A DNA stretch of 64,000 bases. It comes from JANQPX01 sp051010395 (GTDB lineage: Bacteria; Pseudomonadota; Alphaproteobacteria; Geminicoccales; Geminicoccaceae). Below the pieces are notes generated by a model that was not told where the DNA came from, did no database searches, and worked only from the letters and a program-made list of their open reading frames with translations. Positions within the stretch are counted from its first letter, which is position 1. The number at the start of each line of letters is the position of its first letter. Shown here one piece after another: positions 34,643 through 42,415 of the stretch. Both the position numbers and the translations under genes were made by a program. The DNA is taken from positions 1-64,000 of the forward strand of contig JBPCVQ010000308.1 in assembly GCA_051010395.1 (NCBI GenBank). The letters run 5' to 3'.

Positions 34643-36436
34643 TCAATGGCTGAACGCTTGGAGGAACCAGTCCCTGAACGCATCCATCCGCTTGATGTCG
34701 GCGGTTTCGTCGGGATGCATGCCGGATACCAACCCCCAATTGAGGAATGGTTGCAAGAGCAGTGGATTTCCAGTCACGACGTGAAATGGCACGTCCCGGG
34801 TCGTCCCCTCGCCGGTCACGAGCGGTGCCGGCTGATGGTCGCCGACGATGATCATCAGCGTGTCGTCATCGACATGTTCGGCAGCATAGGAGGCGAGCAT
34901 GTCGAGCACGTAGCGAACCGATTTTCCATATTGCTCGCGCACACGCTCCGGATCCGCCCAGACCACATGTGGCGGATCGCCGATCTCGGCCCAGGCGGAG
35001 AAGATCGCGCCATCGCCGATCGACGACCAGTCCTCGACCACCGGCGGAATATGGGTCCAGGGCGCATGGCTGCTGATCAGCGAGAACTCGGCGAATAGAG
35101 GCCGATCGCGCTCAGCGTCCGACCGCTCGAACTGCTCGAATGCCGACATGGTGTATTGATCCGGCATGGTCACCCAATTGTAAGGCAACCCCTCATAGCC
35201 CATGTCCTCGGCGGCGTAGATCTGCTCGAAGCCGAACCCCGGCCCCTCGGGCCAGGGCATGATGATCGCAGGCTTCATGGCCACCGTACGGTGGCCACGC
35301 TTGGCGAATGCCTTGGTAAGGGTCAGGCGTTCGGTCGCCAAGAGCGCATTGTAGTAGCTTTGATGCGGCAGCCAGAGCCCGCTCTCCAGCGTACCATGGG
35401 CAAGCCAGGATTGCCCGCCTGCGATCGGCGAGGTGAGAAACGTGGAGGCGCTATGAAGGCCAGCCTGCTCGAGCGCGGTCTCGAAGCCGTCGAGCGACGG
35501 CAGGCTGAAGCGCTGAAAACGATCCTGATCCAGTACGCTACGTCCGTAACTTTCAAAAAACACCAGGAGCACGTCGACATCGTCGAGCCCGGCCAGAAGC
35601 TTGTCTGGCGGCAGCTCAGGGAACTGATCGACGGCGACGACCTTCTCGAAATCATCCAGAGCCGCGAGCATACGCCAGCTTCGATCAATCTGACGCCAGA
35701 CGGTGGTGCTCGCCTTGGCATGGATCAGTCGATCGAGGCCAGTGGCGACGCCCTCCGAAGGCAGCCATTGGGCGCCGATATAGCCTAGAGCGAGGAAAAC
35801 GGTCAGGGCCAGCGTCACCGTCCGCCAGCGTCGCCCCGACGTCACCCGCTGCATGATGCGCACGGCGCCGAGCGACAGTCCATAAATCACGACGGCCAGC
35901 ACCAGCTGAGCGAATGTCAAAAACCAGCCGGTGAGCCCCTTGAACGATCCCTTCTGCAGATCGACGACATTCGCATAGATGCCGAGATCGAGCAGCGGCG
36001 CGAAGGGGCGCCCCAGCGTCATGCGCACCCCGAGATCAGTCAGGCAGAGCACCACCAGCAAAAGCGTCGCACCCGCAAAGACATGGCGAAGGATCAGTGC
36101 CACCCTGCCTTCACGAAGCGCTGGGAACAAGGCGATCGCGAGCGCCAGGAGAAGGATCTCGAACGCGATGCCATCGATGAAGCTCGCATTGAGCACGATA
36201 GCAAAGAGGGCCGGCAACAATAGGGCCGGCCAGCTGGCCGATAGCGCCTCCGTGCGGAGATCCTTCAGGTCGACCGGCAGATTCCAGAGCATGGAAAGCC
36301 AGAGAACGGCGGCGACAAGCAGAAGAGGTTTCAGCACACGCCTGAGCTGACGCGACAGGCCGTCGTCACGTCCACCCAAGCCGAACGGCCTGGGCGCGGC
36401 TTCCGCCAATTCAGCTCTCGATAAGCGCGTAGACAT
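34643..36436 (-). CDS. LTA-synthase-type sulfatase (alkaline phosphatase superfamily), membrane
   Basis: 597 residues. Five or so N-terminal membrane helices (about 40-240) are followed by a periplasmic sulfatase domain from about 290: VLLVFFESYGRSVL holds the nucleophile-type residue (SYG), then a Gly-rich loop with GGQSWLAHGTL, SLISSHAPWTHIP and LMIIVGDHQPAPLVTGE (metal His/Asp). This is the layout of LtaS/OpgB-like phosphoglycerol transferases that move head groups from lipid to a glycan. The start at 36436 overlaps the FkbM stop by 26 bp. It probably works with the FkbM methyltransferase in surface glycan modification. Confidence 0.85.
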   Translation of the reverse strand: MSTRLSRAELAEAAPRPFGLGGRDDGLSRQLRRVLKPLLLVAAVLWLSMLWNLPVDLKDLRTEALSASWPALLLPALFAIVLNASFIDGIAFEILLLALAIALFPALREGRVALILRHVFAGATLLLVVLCLTDLGVRMTLGRPFAPLLDLGIYANVVDLQKGSFKGLTGWFLTFAQLVLAVVIYGLSLGAVRIMQRVTSGRRWRTVTLALTVFLALGYIGAQWLPSEGVATGLDRLIHAKASTTVWRQIDRSWRMLAALDDFEKVVAVDQFPELPPDKLLAGLDDVDVLLVFFESYGRSVLDQDRFQRFSLPSLDGFETALEQAGLHSASTFLTSPIAGGQSWLAHGTLESGLWLPHQSYYNALLATERLTLTKAFAKRGHRTVAMKPAIIMPWPEGPGFGFEQIYAAEDMGYEGLPYNWVTMPDQYTMSAFEQFERSDAERDRPLFAEFSLISSHAPWTHIPPVVEDWSSIGDGAIFSAWAEIGDPPHVVWADPERVREQYGKSVRYVLDMLASYAAEHVDDDTLMIIVGDHQPAPLVTGEGTTRDVPFHVVTGNPLLLQPFLNWGLVSGMHPDETADIKRMDAFRDWFLQAFSH

Positions 36437-37193
36437 CGCCAGAACGACGACCCCCTTCTTGTTTCGCCAACCAGTCCCGCATCCGATCGGCGGTCTGCCA
36501 ATCGGCGAGGTCGAACGCCATGCCTTCACCGAATGAAACGTTGTATCGATACCGGCCAAGGTTTTCGAGGAGATCGAGGGCTTCTATGGCCACCTCGATC
36601 GCAGCCGGCAGAAATTCGAGAGATAAAGCCTTAATCGGTTGCGAGAGGCCTTTCAAGACCTCGGCCTCGAAGCCCTCGACGTCGATCTTGCAAAAAACCG
36701 GAAGACCATGGATGGCGATGAGCCTGTCCAGGGTGGTCGCCTCGACCTCGACCGGCGCCTTCCAGGCGACATCTTCAAAGCCATCACCGCTAGTAACCTG
36801 ATCGATCCACTCGTGGGAGAGCGTCGTGACCGTCGGGTTGGCGGGATCGATATGCATTGATGCGATGCCGGGTTCAGCGGCAAGTGCCGTCTCCACCACG
36901 GTGATGTCCTCCCTGCCCTTGAACTTCCATCGAAGGAAGGCCGCAAGGTCGGCCTGCGGCTCAATCGCCACCACACGGGCGCCGAGGCCAGCCCACACCC
37001 TTGAGCGGTTGCCGACATGCGCGCCGATGTCGAAAGCGAGATCGCCTGGTGCCAGAAAGGGGCGGTAGAGCCGTTTCAATTTGGGCAAGCGCCAAGGCTG
37101 GCCGTAATAGATCACGAGCGAACGTGCGAGGCCATAAGCGCGCGGCCATTTGTCCGGCCCGGAAAGGAGGGGCTGAAGCTCTGCTATGCTCAT
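36411..37193 (-). CDS. FkbM family SAM-dependent methyltransferase
   Basis: 260 residues. SAM-binding motif LAFDIGAHVGNRSRVWAGLGARVVAIEPQ near residue 50, then TTLDRLIAIHGLPVFCKIDVEGFEAEVLKGL, the FkbM signature. Members methylate sugars or natural-product hydroxyls. It overlaps the following sulfatase gene by 26 bp, so the two are coupled and may act on the same surface glycan. It is divergent from the gamma-carbonic anhydrase gene, 33 bp away. Confidence 0.9.
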   Translation of the reverse strand: MSIAELQPLLSGPDKWPRAYGLARSLVIYYGQPWRLPKLKRLYRPFLAPGDLAFDIGAHVGNRSRVWAGLGARVVAIEPQADLAAFLRWKFKGREDITVVETALAAEPGIASMHIDPANPTVTTLSHEWIDQVTSGDGFEDVAWKAPVEVEATTLDRLIAIHGLPVFCKIDVEGFEAEVLKGLSQPIKALSLEFLPAAIEVAIEALDLLENLGRYRYNVSFGEGMAFDLADWQTADRMRDWLAKQEGGRRSGDVYALIES

Positions 37194-37226
37194 CTAACCG
37201 TCGACCTGTTGTTCTGGAGAAGCACC

Positions 37227-37748
37227 ATGCTCTACGCCCTGGGCGATGACCGTCTCGATACCGAAGGTGATGATTTCTGGATTGCGCCCACGGCAGCGGT
37301 CATAGGTAAGGTCAAACTCGCGAAAAAAGCCAGTATCTGGTGGCACGCCGTGCTGCGCGGCGACAACGAGCCAATCACCATCGGCGAAGGCACCAACATC
37401 CAGGACGGCACCGTGATCCATACCGATCCCGGTTTCCCTGTGGTCATCGGCGAACGGGTTACCGTTGGCCATATGGCTATGATTCATGGCTGCACCATAG
37501 GCGATGGGGCACTTATCGGCATCAATGCGGTGGTGTTGAACGGCGCCAAAATCGGGAAAAACTGCCTGATCGGCGCCAAGGCGCTGGTCACCGAGGGCAT
37601 GGAGATCCCGGACAATTCACTCGCCGTCGGAGCCCCCGCCAAGGTAATCCGCCAGGTGACGCCTGAGAACATCAAGCGCATGCAAGAGGGCGCGGAGGTG
37701 TATATCAAGCGCGCCCGCTTCTATCGGGAACAACTGCGCGAGGAGTAA
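37227..37748 (+). CDS. Gamma-carbonic anhydrase family hexapeptide protein
   Basis: 173 residues. Left-handed beta-helix built of hexapeptide repeats: VIGKVKLAKKASIWWHAVLRGDNEPITIGEGTNIQDGTVIHTDPGFPVVIGERVTVGHMAMIHGCTIGDGALIGINAVVL. The three metal-ligand His are the one in DGTVIHT and the two in VGHMAMIHGC. Members hydrate CO2 or are inactive homologues; the active-site His are all present. ATG 37227 has CTGGAGA seven bases upstream. Single gene. The stop TAA is followed at once by a dispersed repeat end. Confidence 0.92.
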   Translation: MLYALGDDRLDTEGDDFWIAPTAAVIGKVKLAKKASIWWHAVLRGDNEPITIGEGTNIQDGTVIHTDPGFPVVIGERVTVGHMAMIHGCTIGDGALIGINAVVLNGAKIGKNCLIGAKALVTEGMEIPDNSLAVGAPAKVIRQVTPENIKRMQEGAEVYIKRARFYREQLREE

Positions 37749-37760
37749 TGGTGTGACCAC
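37749..37760 (+). repeat. Dispersed palindromic repeat end (copy at 37.7 kb)
   Basis: TGGTGTGACCAC, then GTCATGTGGTTTTGACCGTTCCCGATGAACGTGCC, matches the family over about 60 bp. It begins directly after the TAA stop of the carbonic anhydrase gene. An inverted copy at 38720-38732 could be its partner about 980 bp away, with a pseudogene and a hairpin between them. Confidence 0.7.
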
Positions 37761-37920
37761 GTCATGTGGTTTTGACCGTTCCCGATGAACGTGCCAGGAA
37801 GCCGATGGGTATCCAGGCTTCTTTCGGGAAAGCCTCGAGAAATATTCATACTGAACATAGATGTCATATGGTCCGCACTAATTCTTGCCGCCTGTGCAGG
37901 TGTTTATCATTCCTTAACCC

Positions 37921-37938
37921 GCCTTTGTTAACAAGGGC
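37921..37938. other. 18-bp near-perfect palindrome
   Basis: GCCTTTGTTAACAAGGGC reads almost the same on both strands (one mismatched pair). It lies 11 bp before the larger hairpin at 37949 in a gene-free gap. It might be a protein-binding site; it does not match the CtrA spacing. Confidence 0.3.
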
Positions 37939-37948
37939 TCGTGTCGCT

Positions 37949-38024
37949 GGTCCATGCAATCCTCGGAGTCTGCGCTTGGCCCAGCTTTCTTGCGGACGTG
38001 CGGATTCCCAGGATCGCATGGACC
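37949..38024. other. Long imperfect hairpin in gene-free gap, possible structured RNA
   Basis: GGTCCATGCAATCCTCGGAG... (37949-37975) pairs with ...CGGATTCCCAGGATCGCATGGACC (37998-38024). The outer 9 bp (GGTCCATGC/GCATGGACC) are perfect, and the inner part has a few mismatches that are mostly transitions. The loop is about 22 nt. No coding frame explains it. It could be a small RNA, a riboswitch-like leader, or a relic of a mobile element. Confidence 0.4.
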
Positions 38025-38195
38025 GGGAATGAGCGTATCCAATCCGAGTCAACAACCGGTTAGGCCTGATATCAAACATGACCTGCCGCCACTCGACCTC
38101 GACACCTGACACTGCGTCGTGAAGGACAAGCCGGACAGCGAGAAATCATCAAATGCCGATGTGGCTGGCACACGTCAGCCAAACACCGGCGGCGC

Positions 38196-38528
38196 CTAGT
38201 ATACCGGCGCATTCGAAAGAATCATCTGACGGTTCACTAGGCTATTGGGCTCATCATTCTCAAAGAGGGTGAACTCCCAGTCCCAGTCGGGCTGGCCACT
38301 GATCGCCGCGATCCTTTCGCCGACGGTCCGCATGCGGCGATTGAGCTCAGGATTGCTGGAGATTGGCTGCGTCGATGTCATCTCCTGATAGGCCTGCAAA
38401 CTCAAGGCTTTCATGTCGGCATCGCCGAACAGATCCAGCTAGCTTCGACCGGTCACCGGGACCGTTTCGCAGCCCGCAACCATGACTAACGCCGACAAGG
38501 CGCAAGCTACTCTTACCCAGGCTTTCAT
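38196..38528 (-). pseudogene. Truncated M48-family lipoprotein protease
   Basis: In one frame from ATG 38528, the reading MKAWVRVACALSALVMVAGC gives a lipoprotein signal with the lipobox VAGC. ETVPVTGRS follows, then a TAG stop at 38439-38441, then LDLFGDAD...LQAYQEMTSTQPISSNPELNRRMRTVGERIAAISGQPDWDWEFTLFENDEPNSLVN. This is the N-terminal part of M48 metallopeptidases of the Oma1/LoiP type (expected VTGRSQL, so the TAG looks like a CAG-to-TAG change). The protein ends before the catalytic HEXXH. It is a dead fragment with a nonsense codon and a missing 3' half. Confidence 0.75.
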
Positions 38529-38877
38529 GAGCGATGGCTCCCTATTTGGCAAAAAACCTCAATAAAATACGTGGTGAGACCGCCGCCGCGAGATTCAGAA
38601 TGCACAGCGAAAGGGTCAATCACCGATTAGGCAGTGATCACAGTCACATTCTCACCTGTGGATCTCCCCGGAGGCTCGACTACATCGGAAGATTCGAATG
38701 GCGGCGAGCACGGCACGATGTGGTCAAGCCACGGGACTGACAACCATCGACCGTGCTCCACTCGCCACAGAAACGGTAGAGTTGAACACAACGACGCGAC
38801 AGAACTACGCTCAAGCATTGTGAGCCCGACTGCCCTTCCCTAGATTGATGGGCTAAGAAACCAACGAGGGTCCCAAT
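38529..38877. other. Intergenic stretch upstream of GH42 gene
   Basis: No gene. It holds an inverted copy of the dispersed repeat end (38720-38732), and GAGCACGG/CCGTGCTC arms at 38706-38713 and 38751-38758 that could form a hairpin. It probably includes the promoter of the beta-galactosidase gene. Confidence 0.4.
38720..38732 (-). repeat. Dispersed palindromic repeat end, inverted copy at 38.7 kb
   Basis: On the minus strand GTGGCTTGACCAC followed by ATCGTGCCG matches the family core, but less of the flank is conserved than at other copies. It may be the inner or outer partner of the copy at 37749. Confidence 0.4.
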
Positions 38878-40824
38878 TTGCTCGGTGTTTGCTACTATCC
38901 CGAACATTGGCCGGAAAAGCGCTGGTCCGAGGATGCGGCCAAGATGGCGGATCTCGGCATCCGTTTCGTCCGCATCGGCGAATTTGCATGGAGCCGAATT
39001 GAGCCTTCCCGCGATCGCTTCGACTGGGCTTGGTTGGACCGGGCGCTCGAAGTTCTGAACATGGCTGGCCTGCAAGTGGTGCTTGGCACACCAACGGCAA
39101 CGCCACCAAAATGGTTGATCGACCGACGACCGGACATTCTTGCATGGGACGAAAGTGGTCGGCCCAGGCGTTTCGGCTCCCGCCGCCATTACTGCTTCAC
39201 CAGCCCGTCCTGGCGCCAGGAAACTGCACGCATCTGCCTGATCATCGCCAAACGCTACGGCGACCATCCGGCCGTGGTCGGCTGGCAGCTCGACAATGAA
39301 TATGGCTGCCACGACACGGTGCTCTCTTTTGCACCTCATTGCCGCGCAGCCTTCCAGCGCTGGCTGGAACGTCGCCACGGTACGATCGAGCGGCTGAACG
39401 AGGCCTGGGGCACGGCGTTCTGGAGCCAGGAATACAACGACTTCGCCCAGATCGGCCTCCCTTTTCAGACAGTGACCGAGGCCCACCCAGCCCACCGGCT
39501 CGACTTTCAGCGATTTTCCTCGGATCAGGTGATCGACTACAACCGAATGCAGGCCGAGATCATCCGCCAGCACTCGCCGGAGCGCTTCATCAGCCACAAC
39601 GCCATGGGCCTGTTTCACGATTTCGATCACCGGGCACTCGCAGGTGATCTCGATGTGATCACCTGGGACAGCTATCCGCTCGGCTTCACCGATCAGCGCA
39701 TGGGCCTGGACAACGCCACCCGGGCAAAGCTCGCGAAATCAGGCCACCCGGACATTGCAGCCTGGCATCATGATCTCTATCGCGACACCGCTTCGAACGG
39801 CCGTTTCTGGGTGATGGAACAGCAGCCCGGACCGGTGAATTGGGCGGATCACAACCCGATACCTGCACCCGGCATGGTCAGGCTTTGGACCCTGGAAGCG
39901 CTTGCGCATGGTGCCGAGGTGGTGAGCTATTTCCGCTGGCGTCAGGCGCCGTTCGGCCAGGAACAGATGCATGCGGGCCTGCTCCGGCCCGACGGTGAGC
40001 CTGCTCCGGTAATCGCTGAAATCGTGCGCGTTCGCCAGGACATGAAGAAGCTTGCGCTGGATACAAAAACGCCCGATCAGGCGAAGATTGCCCTCATTAC
40101 CGATGATCCTTCCCATTGGATCTACAGAATTCAACCACAAGGAGTGGGCTTCGATCTGAAGAAGTTGAACCTTACCTTCTACACCGCCTGCCGCCGCCTC
40201 GGCATGGATGTGGATGTGCTTCGACCGGGCACCGATCTCACAGACTACGCGCTTACGTTGATCCCAAGCCTGCCGCTGCTACCGAAGGTCCTTATCGAGG
40301 CCCTCTCCACCTATAAAGGCGTCGTAATCGCCGGCCCGCGCACCGCCAGCAAGACACGCACCATGCAGACGCCCAAAGAGCTGCCGCCCAGCGATCTCCA
40401 GACCTGGCTGCCGCTCAAGGTGATCCAGGTCGGCAGCCTGCCGCCCGGGACGGACGGCGGCATCACTTGGCGCAACAAGACCTATCCGCTCGAGATCTGG
40501 CAGGAAGAGATCCTCTCCGATCTTCCGGCAAACGCGCATTTCACCGAAGGTGGCGGTGCCATCTATCAGTCCGAACGCTGGCATTATTTCGGCTTCTGGC
40601 CGGACGAAACCTTACTTATCGACTATATCGAAGCCCAACTGGAAGCTCTTGAGATCAAAACGCTTCGCTTGGCCGAGCCCCTTCGCCTGCGCCGTCTGGG
40701 TGATCTCACCTTCGCTTTCAACAGTGGCCCCCTGCCGATCGAGGCACCGGCACCGAAGACCGCAAGCTATCTCCTCGGAGGCGCTGAAATTCCCCCCCGG
40801 GACGTCGCCGTCTGGAAAGGGTGA
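38878..40824 (+). CDS. Beta-galactosidase, glycoside hydrolase family 42
   Basis: 648 residues. The opening MLGVCYYPEHWPEKRWSEDAAKMADLGIRFVRIGEFAWSRIEP is typical of GH42. The acid/base Glu141 lies in GWQLDNEYGC and the nucleophile Glu314 in FWVMEQQPGPVNW. The trimerisation domain and C-terminal beta domain follow. There is no signal peptide, so it is cytoplasmic and should hydrolyse beta-galactosides. The start is TTG at 38878 with CGAGGG seven bases upstream. It is convergent with the PemK-like gene, six bases away. Confidence 0.93.
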   Translation: MLGVCYYPEHWPEKRWSEDAAKMADLGIRFVRIGEFAWSRIEPSRDRFDWAWLDRALEVLNMAGLQVVLGTPTATPPKWLIDRRPDILAWDESGRPRRFGSRRHYCFTSPSWRQETARICLIIAKRYGDHPAVVGWQLDNEYGCHDTVLSFAPHCRAAFQRWLERRHGTIERLNEAWGTAFWSQEYNDFAQIGLPFQTVTEAHPAHRLDFQRFSSDQVIDYNRMQAEIIRQHSPERFISHNAMGLFHDFDHRALAGDLDVITWDSYPLGFTDQRMGLDNATRAKLAKSGHPDIAAWHHDLYRDTASNGRFWVMEQQPGPVNWADHNPIPAPGMVRLWTLEALAHGAEVVSYFRWRQAPFGQEQMHAGLLRPDGEPAPVIAEIVRVRQDMKKLALDTKTPDQAKIALITDDPSHWIYRIQPQGVGFDLKKLNLTFYTACRRLGMDVDVLRPGTDLTDYALTLIPSLPLLPKVLIEALSTYKGVVIAGPRTASKTRTMQTPKELPPSDLQTWLPLKVIQVGSLPPGTDGGITWRNKTYPLEIWQEEILSDLPANAHFTEGGGAIYQSERWHYFGFWPDETLLIDYIEAQLEALEIKTLRLAEPLRLRRLGDLTFAFNSGPLPIEAPAPKTASYLLGGAEIPPRDVAVWKG

Positions 40825-40830
40825 ACCGGC

Positions 40831-41190
40831 TCAGTTACCGACGATCAACCCCAGGAGATGACGAAGGCTTTGACGATCATGGTCTTCCAGGCGCCCCAGG
40901 ATAAGGCGCACCAGACGCTGTTCGATCGTAAGCAGCACAGGTTTGAAGGCAGCACCCTTGTCCAATCCTGCGGCTTCGGCATGCAGCACAGCCATCTCGC
41001 CGGAGCTGGCGTCCGGCCGTTTTTGCACGCCGATCGCCATGATCAGCACTTCGCCGCGCTGCTGATTGTAGGTGCTGGAACTCACGATGACGCAGGGTCG
41101 ATGCTCCGCCTCCTCTCGACCGGGCATCGCATAAGGTGCCAGAACGATATCACCGAATGTGAAACCCGACCTGTTGTCAAATCCGGCCAT
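40831..41190 (-). CDS. PemK/MazF-like toxin family protein, no antitoxin seen
   Basis: 119 residues. FTFGDIVLAPYAMPGREEAEHRPCVIVSSSTYNQQRGEVLIMAIGVQKRP is the PemK/MazF SH3-like barrel, a family of mRNA interferases. ATG 41190 is chosen because the barrel starts just after it, with a weak AAAGG upstream; the frame continues further but is not family-like. The usual small antitoxin gene upstream is absent: the 190 bp to the RpiR gene has no suitable frame. It may be a lone toxin-fold protein without toxic activity. Confidence 0.75.
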   Translation of the reverse strand: MAGFDNRSGFTFGDIVLAPYAMPGREEAEHRPCVIVSSSTYNQQRGEVLIMAIGVQKRPDASSGEMAVLHAEAAGLDKGAAFKPVLLTIEQRLVRLILGRLEDHDRQSLRHLLGLIVGN

Positions 41191-41384
41191 GCCTTTACTT
41201 CGTCGTTCCCACTTGCCGACAATCGCGGCGCTGCAGCACATCTCGCCCGAATGTGAGCGGCACCATATCAGGTCGTCTGGGCTGCGCAATCGGTCAAGGA
41301 GCCTGATCACAAAAAACTGATGGCCGGAAGTGACAAACCGCAGAAACACTAGCGGAGTGGACGCGTTCCTGCTCTTGCCTCCCC

Positions 41385-42248
41385 CTAGTCGGCAAGATGG
41401 TGCCCGAGGGAAACGGACAGTGTCAGTGCGAGACACATCGCGGAGATCAGTGGTCGAAAACCGTGAGCCTCGCTTTCCACGATCTCGAAGCTGACATCGG
41501 CCAAGCGGGCGAGCGGGCTGAGCTGCCCGTCGGTGATGCCGATCAGCGGTACGCCCTCTGCCCGACAGCGTTCGGCGAGGGCAGCCACCTCGGCAGCATA
41601 GGGCTGAAAGCTGATCGCGACCAGCGCGCCGTCCGGTGAGATCGCACGCGCCTGCTGCCCAAGCATGCCGCCAACGCCATCCAGTAGAATGGCAGGTCGA
41701 TCCATTTCGTTCAGGAGATAAGCGAGGTAGCTCGCCACCGGAAAGGCGCGGCGCTGGGCGACGACATGGATCAGCCGAGCCTGGCCCAGCATGGCGGTCG
41801 CCGCCTGGAGGTCGACCAGCGGCATATCCTGATGCAAGCGCTCCAGCCCCTCAATGCCGGCTGCTGCCACGTCATGCAGCATCATCGACGGCAGAGGCCG
41901 GCCGTCTGGCAAGCACTCGGCGGAAAGGCGCCTGATGCGCTCGCCATAGGTAGGCGCGCGCGCCACCAGGCGGTCGCGAAACAATCGCTGCATGTGCGAA
42001 AACCCATCAAAACCGAGCGCTTTGGAAAAACGGATCAGGCTGGACGGCGGCACCTTGGCACGGGATGCGATGATTGCGATGGTCTCAAGCGCCATGTCAT
42101 CGGGATAAGCCAACGCATATTCCGCAACCTGTTGCAGTCGCTTGCTCAAACTGTCGTAGCGCTCTGAGATCGAAGCTTTCAGTGTGTCGAAATCGGTCGG
42201 ACGGCTGCCAAGGGACAGCTCAATACTCGGGGCGGTCGGACGCGGCAT
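41385..42248 (-). CDS. MurR/RpiR-family transcriptional regulator
   Basis: 287 residues. N-terminal HTH_6 (about 25-100: LQQVAEYALAYPDDMALETIAIIASRAKVPPSSLIRFSKALGFDGFSHMQRLF), then an SIS sugar-phosphate-binding domain (about 130-270). The family senses phosphosugars or amino-sugar phosphates and represses nearby catabolic genes. The start at 42248 has GGAGGG upstream. It is divergent from the PLP decarboxylase gene, with a perfect palindrome between them, so it probably controls that gene and itself. Confidence 0.9.
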   Translation of the reverse strand: MPRPTAPSIELSLGSRPTDFDTLKASISERYDSLSKRLQQVAEYALAYPDDMALETIAIIASRAKVPPSSLIRFSKALGFDGFSHMQRLFRDRLVARAPTYGERIRRLSAECLPDGRPLPSMMLHDVAAAGIEGLERLHQDMPLVDLQAATAMLGQARLIHVVAQRRAFPVASYLAYLLNEMDRPAILLDGVGGMLGQQARAISPDGALVAISFQPYAAEVAALAERCRAEGVPLIGITDGQLSPLARLADVSFEIVESEAHGFRPLISAMCLALTLSVSLGHHLAD

Positions 42249-42314
42249 GGCGTTCCCTCCCGGCGTCGACGTCGCCTCCCCCCCAAAGCGTTGACGATGT
42301 GCCGGCAAAAAAAT

Positions 42315-42327
42315 ATCTCAATGAGAT
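42315..42327. promoter_or_regulatory. Perfect palindrome in divergent rpiR-decarboxylase gap
   Basis: ATCTCAATGAGAT is palindromic except for its central base and is partly repeated as AATATCGATCTCA at about 42333-42345. It sits in the 167-bp divergent gap between the RpiR-type regulator and the decarboxylase, about 90 bp before the latter, a good place for the regulator's operator. Confidence 0.4.
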
Positions 42328-42415
42328 CTGGAAATATCGATCTCACCTAAGCACAGAATCACCTGACGTCAAAGAGGCCGCCAGCCCGATCCCTTAGCTC
42401 AGGAGCAAGCGCAAA

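Noticed and set aside
37915..37935. TTAA pair resembling a CtrA box
   Set aside because: The spacing is ten bases instead of seven, so it does not fit the consensus.
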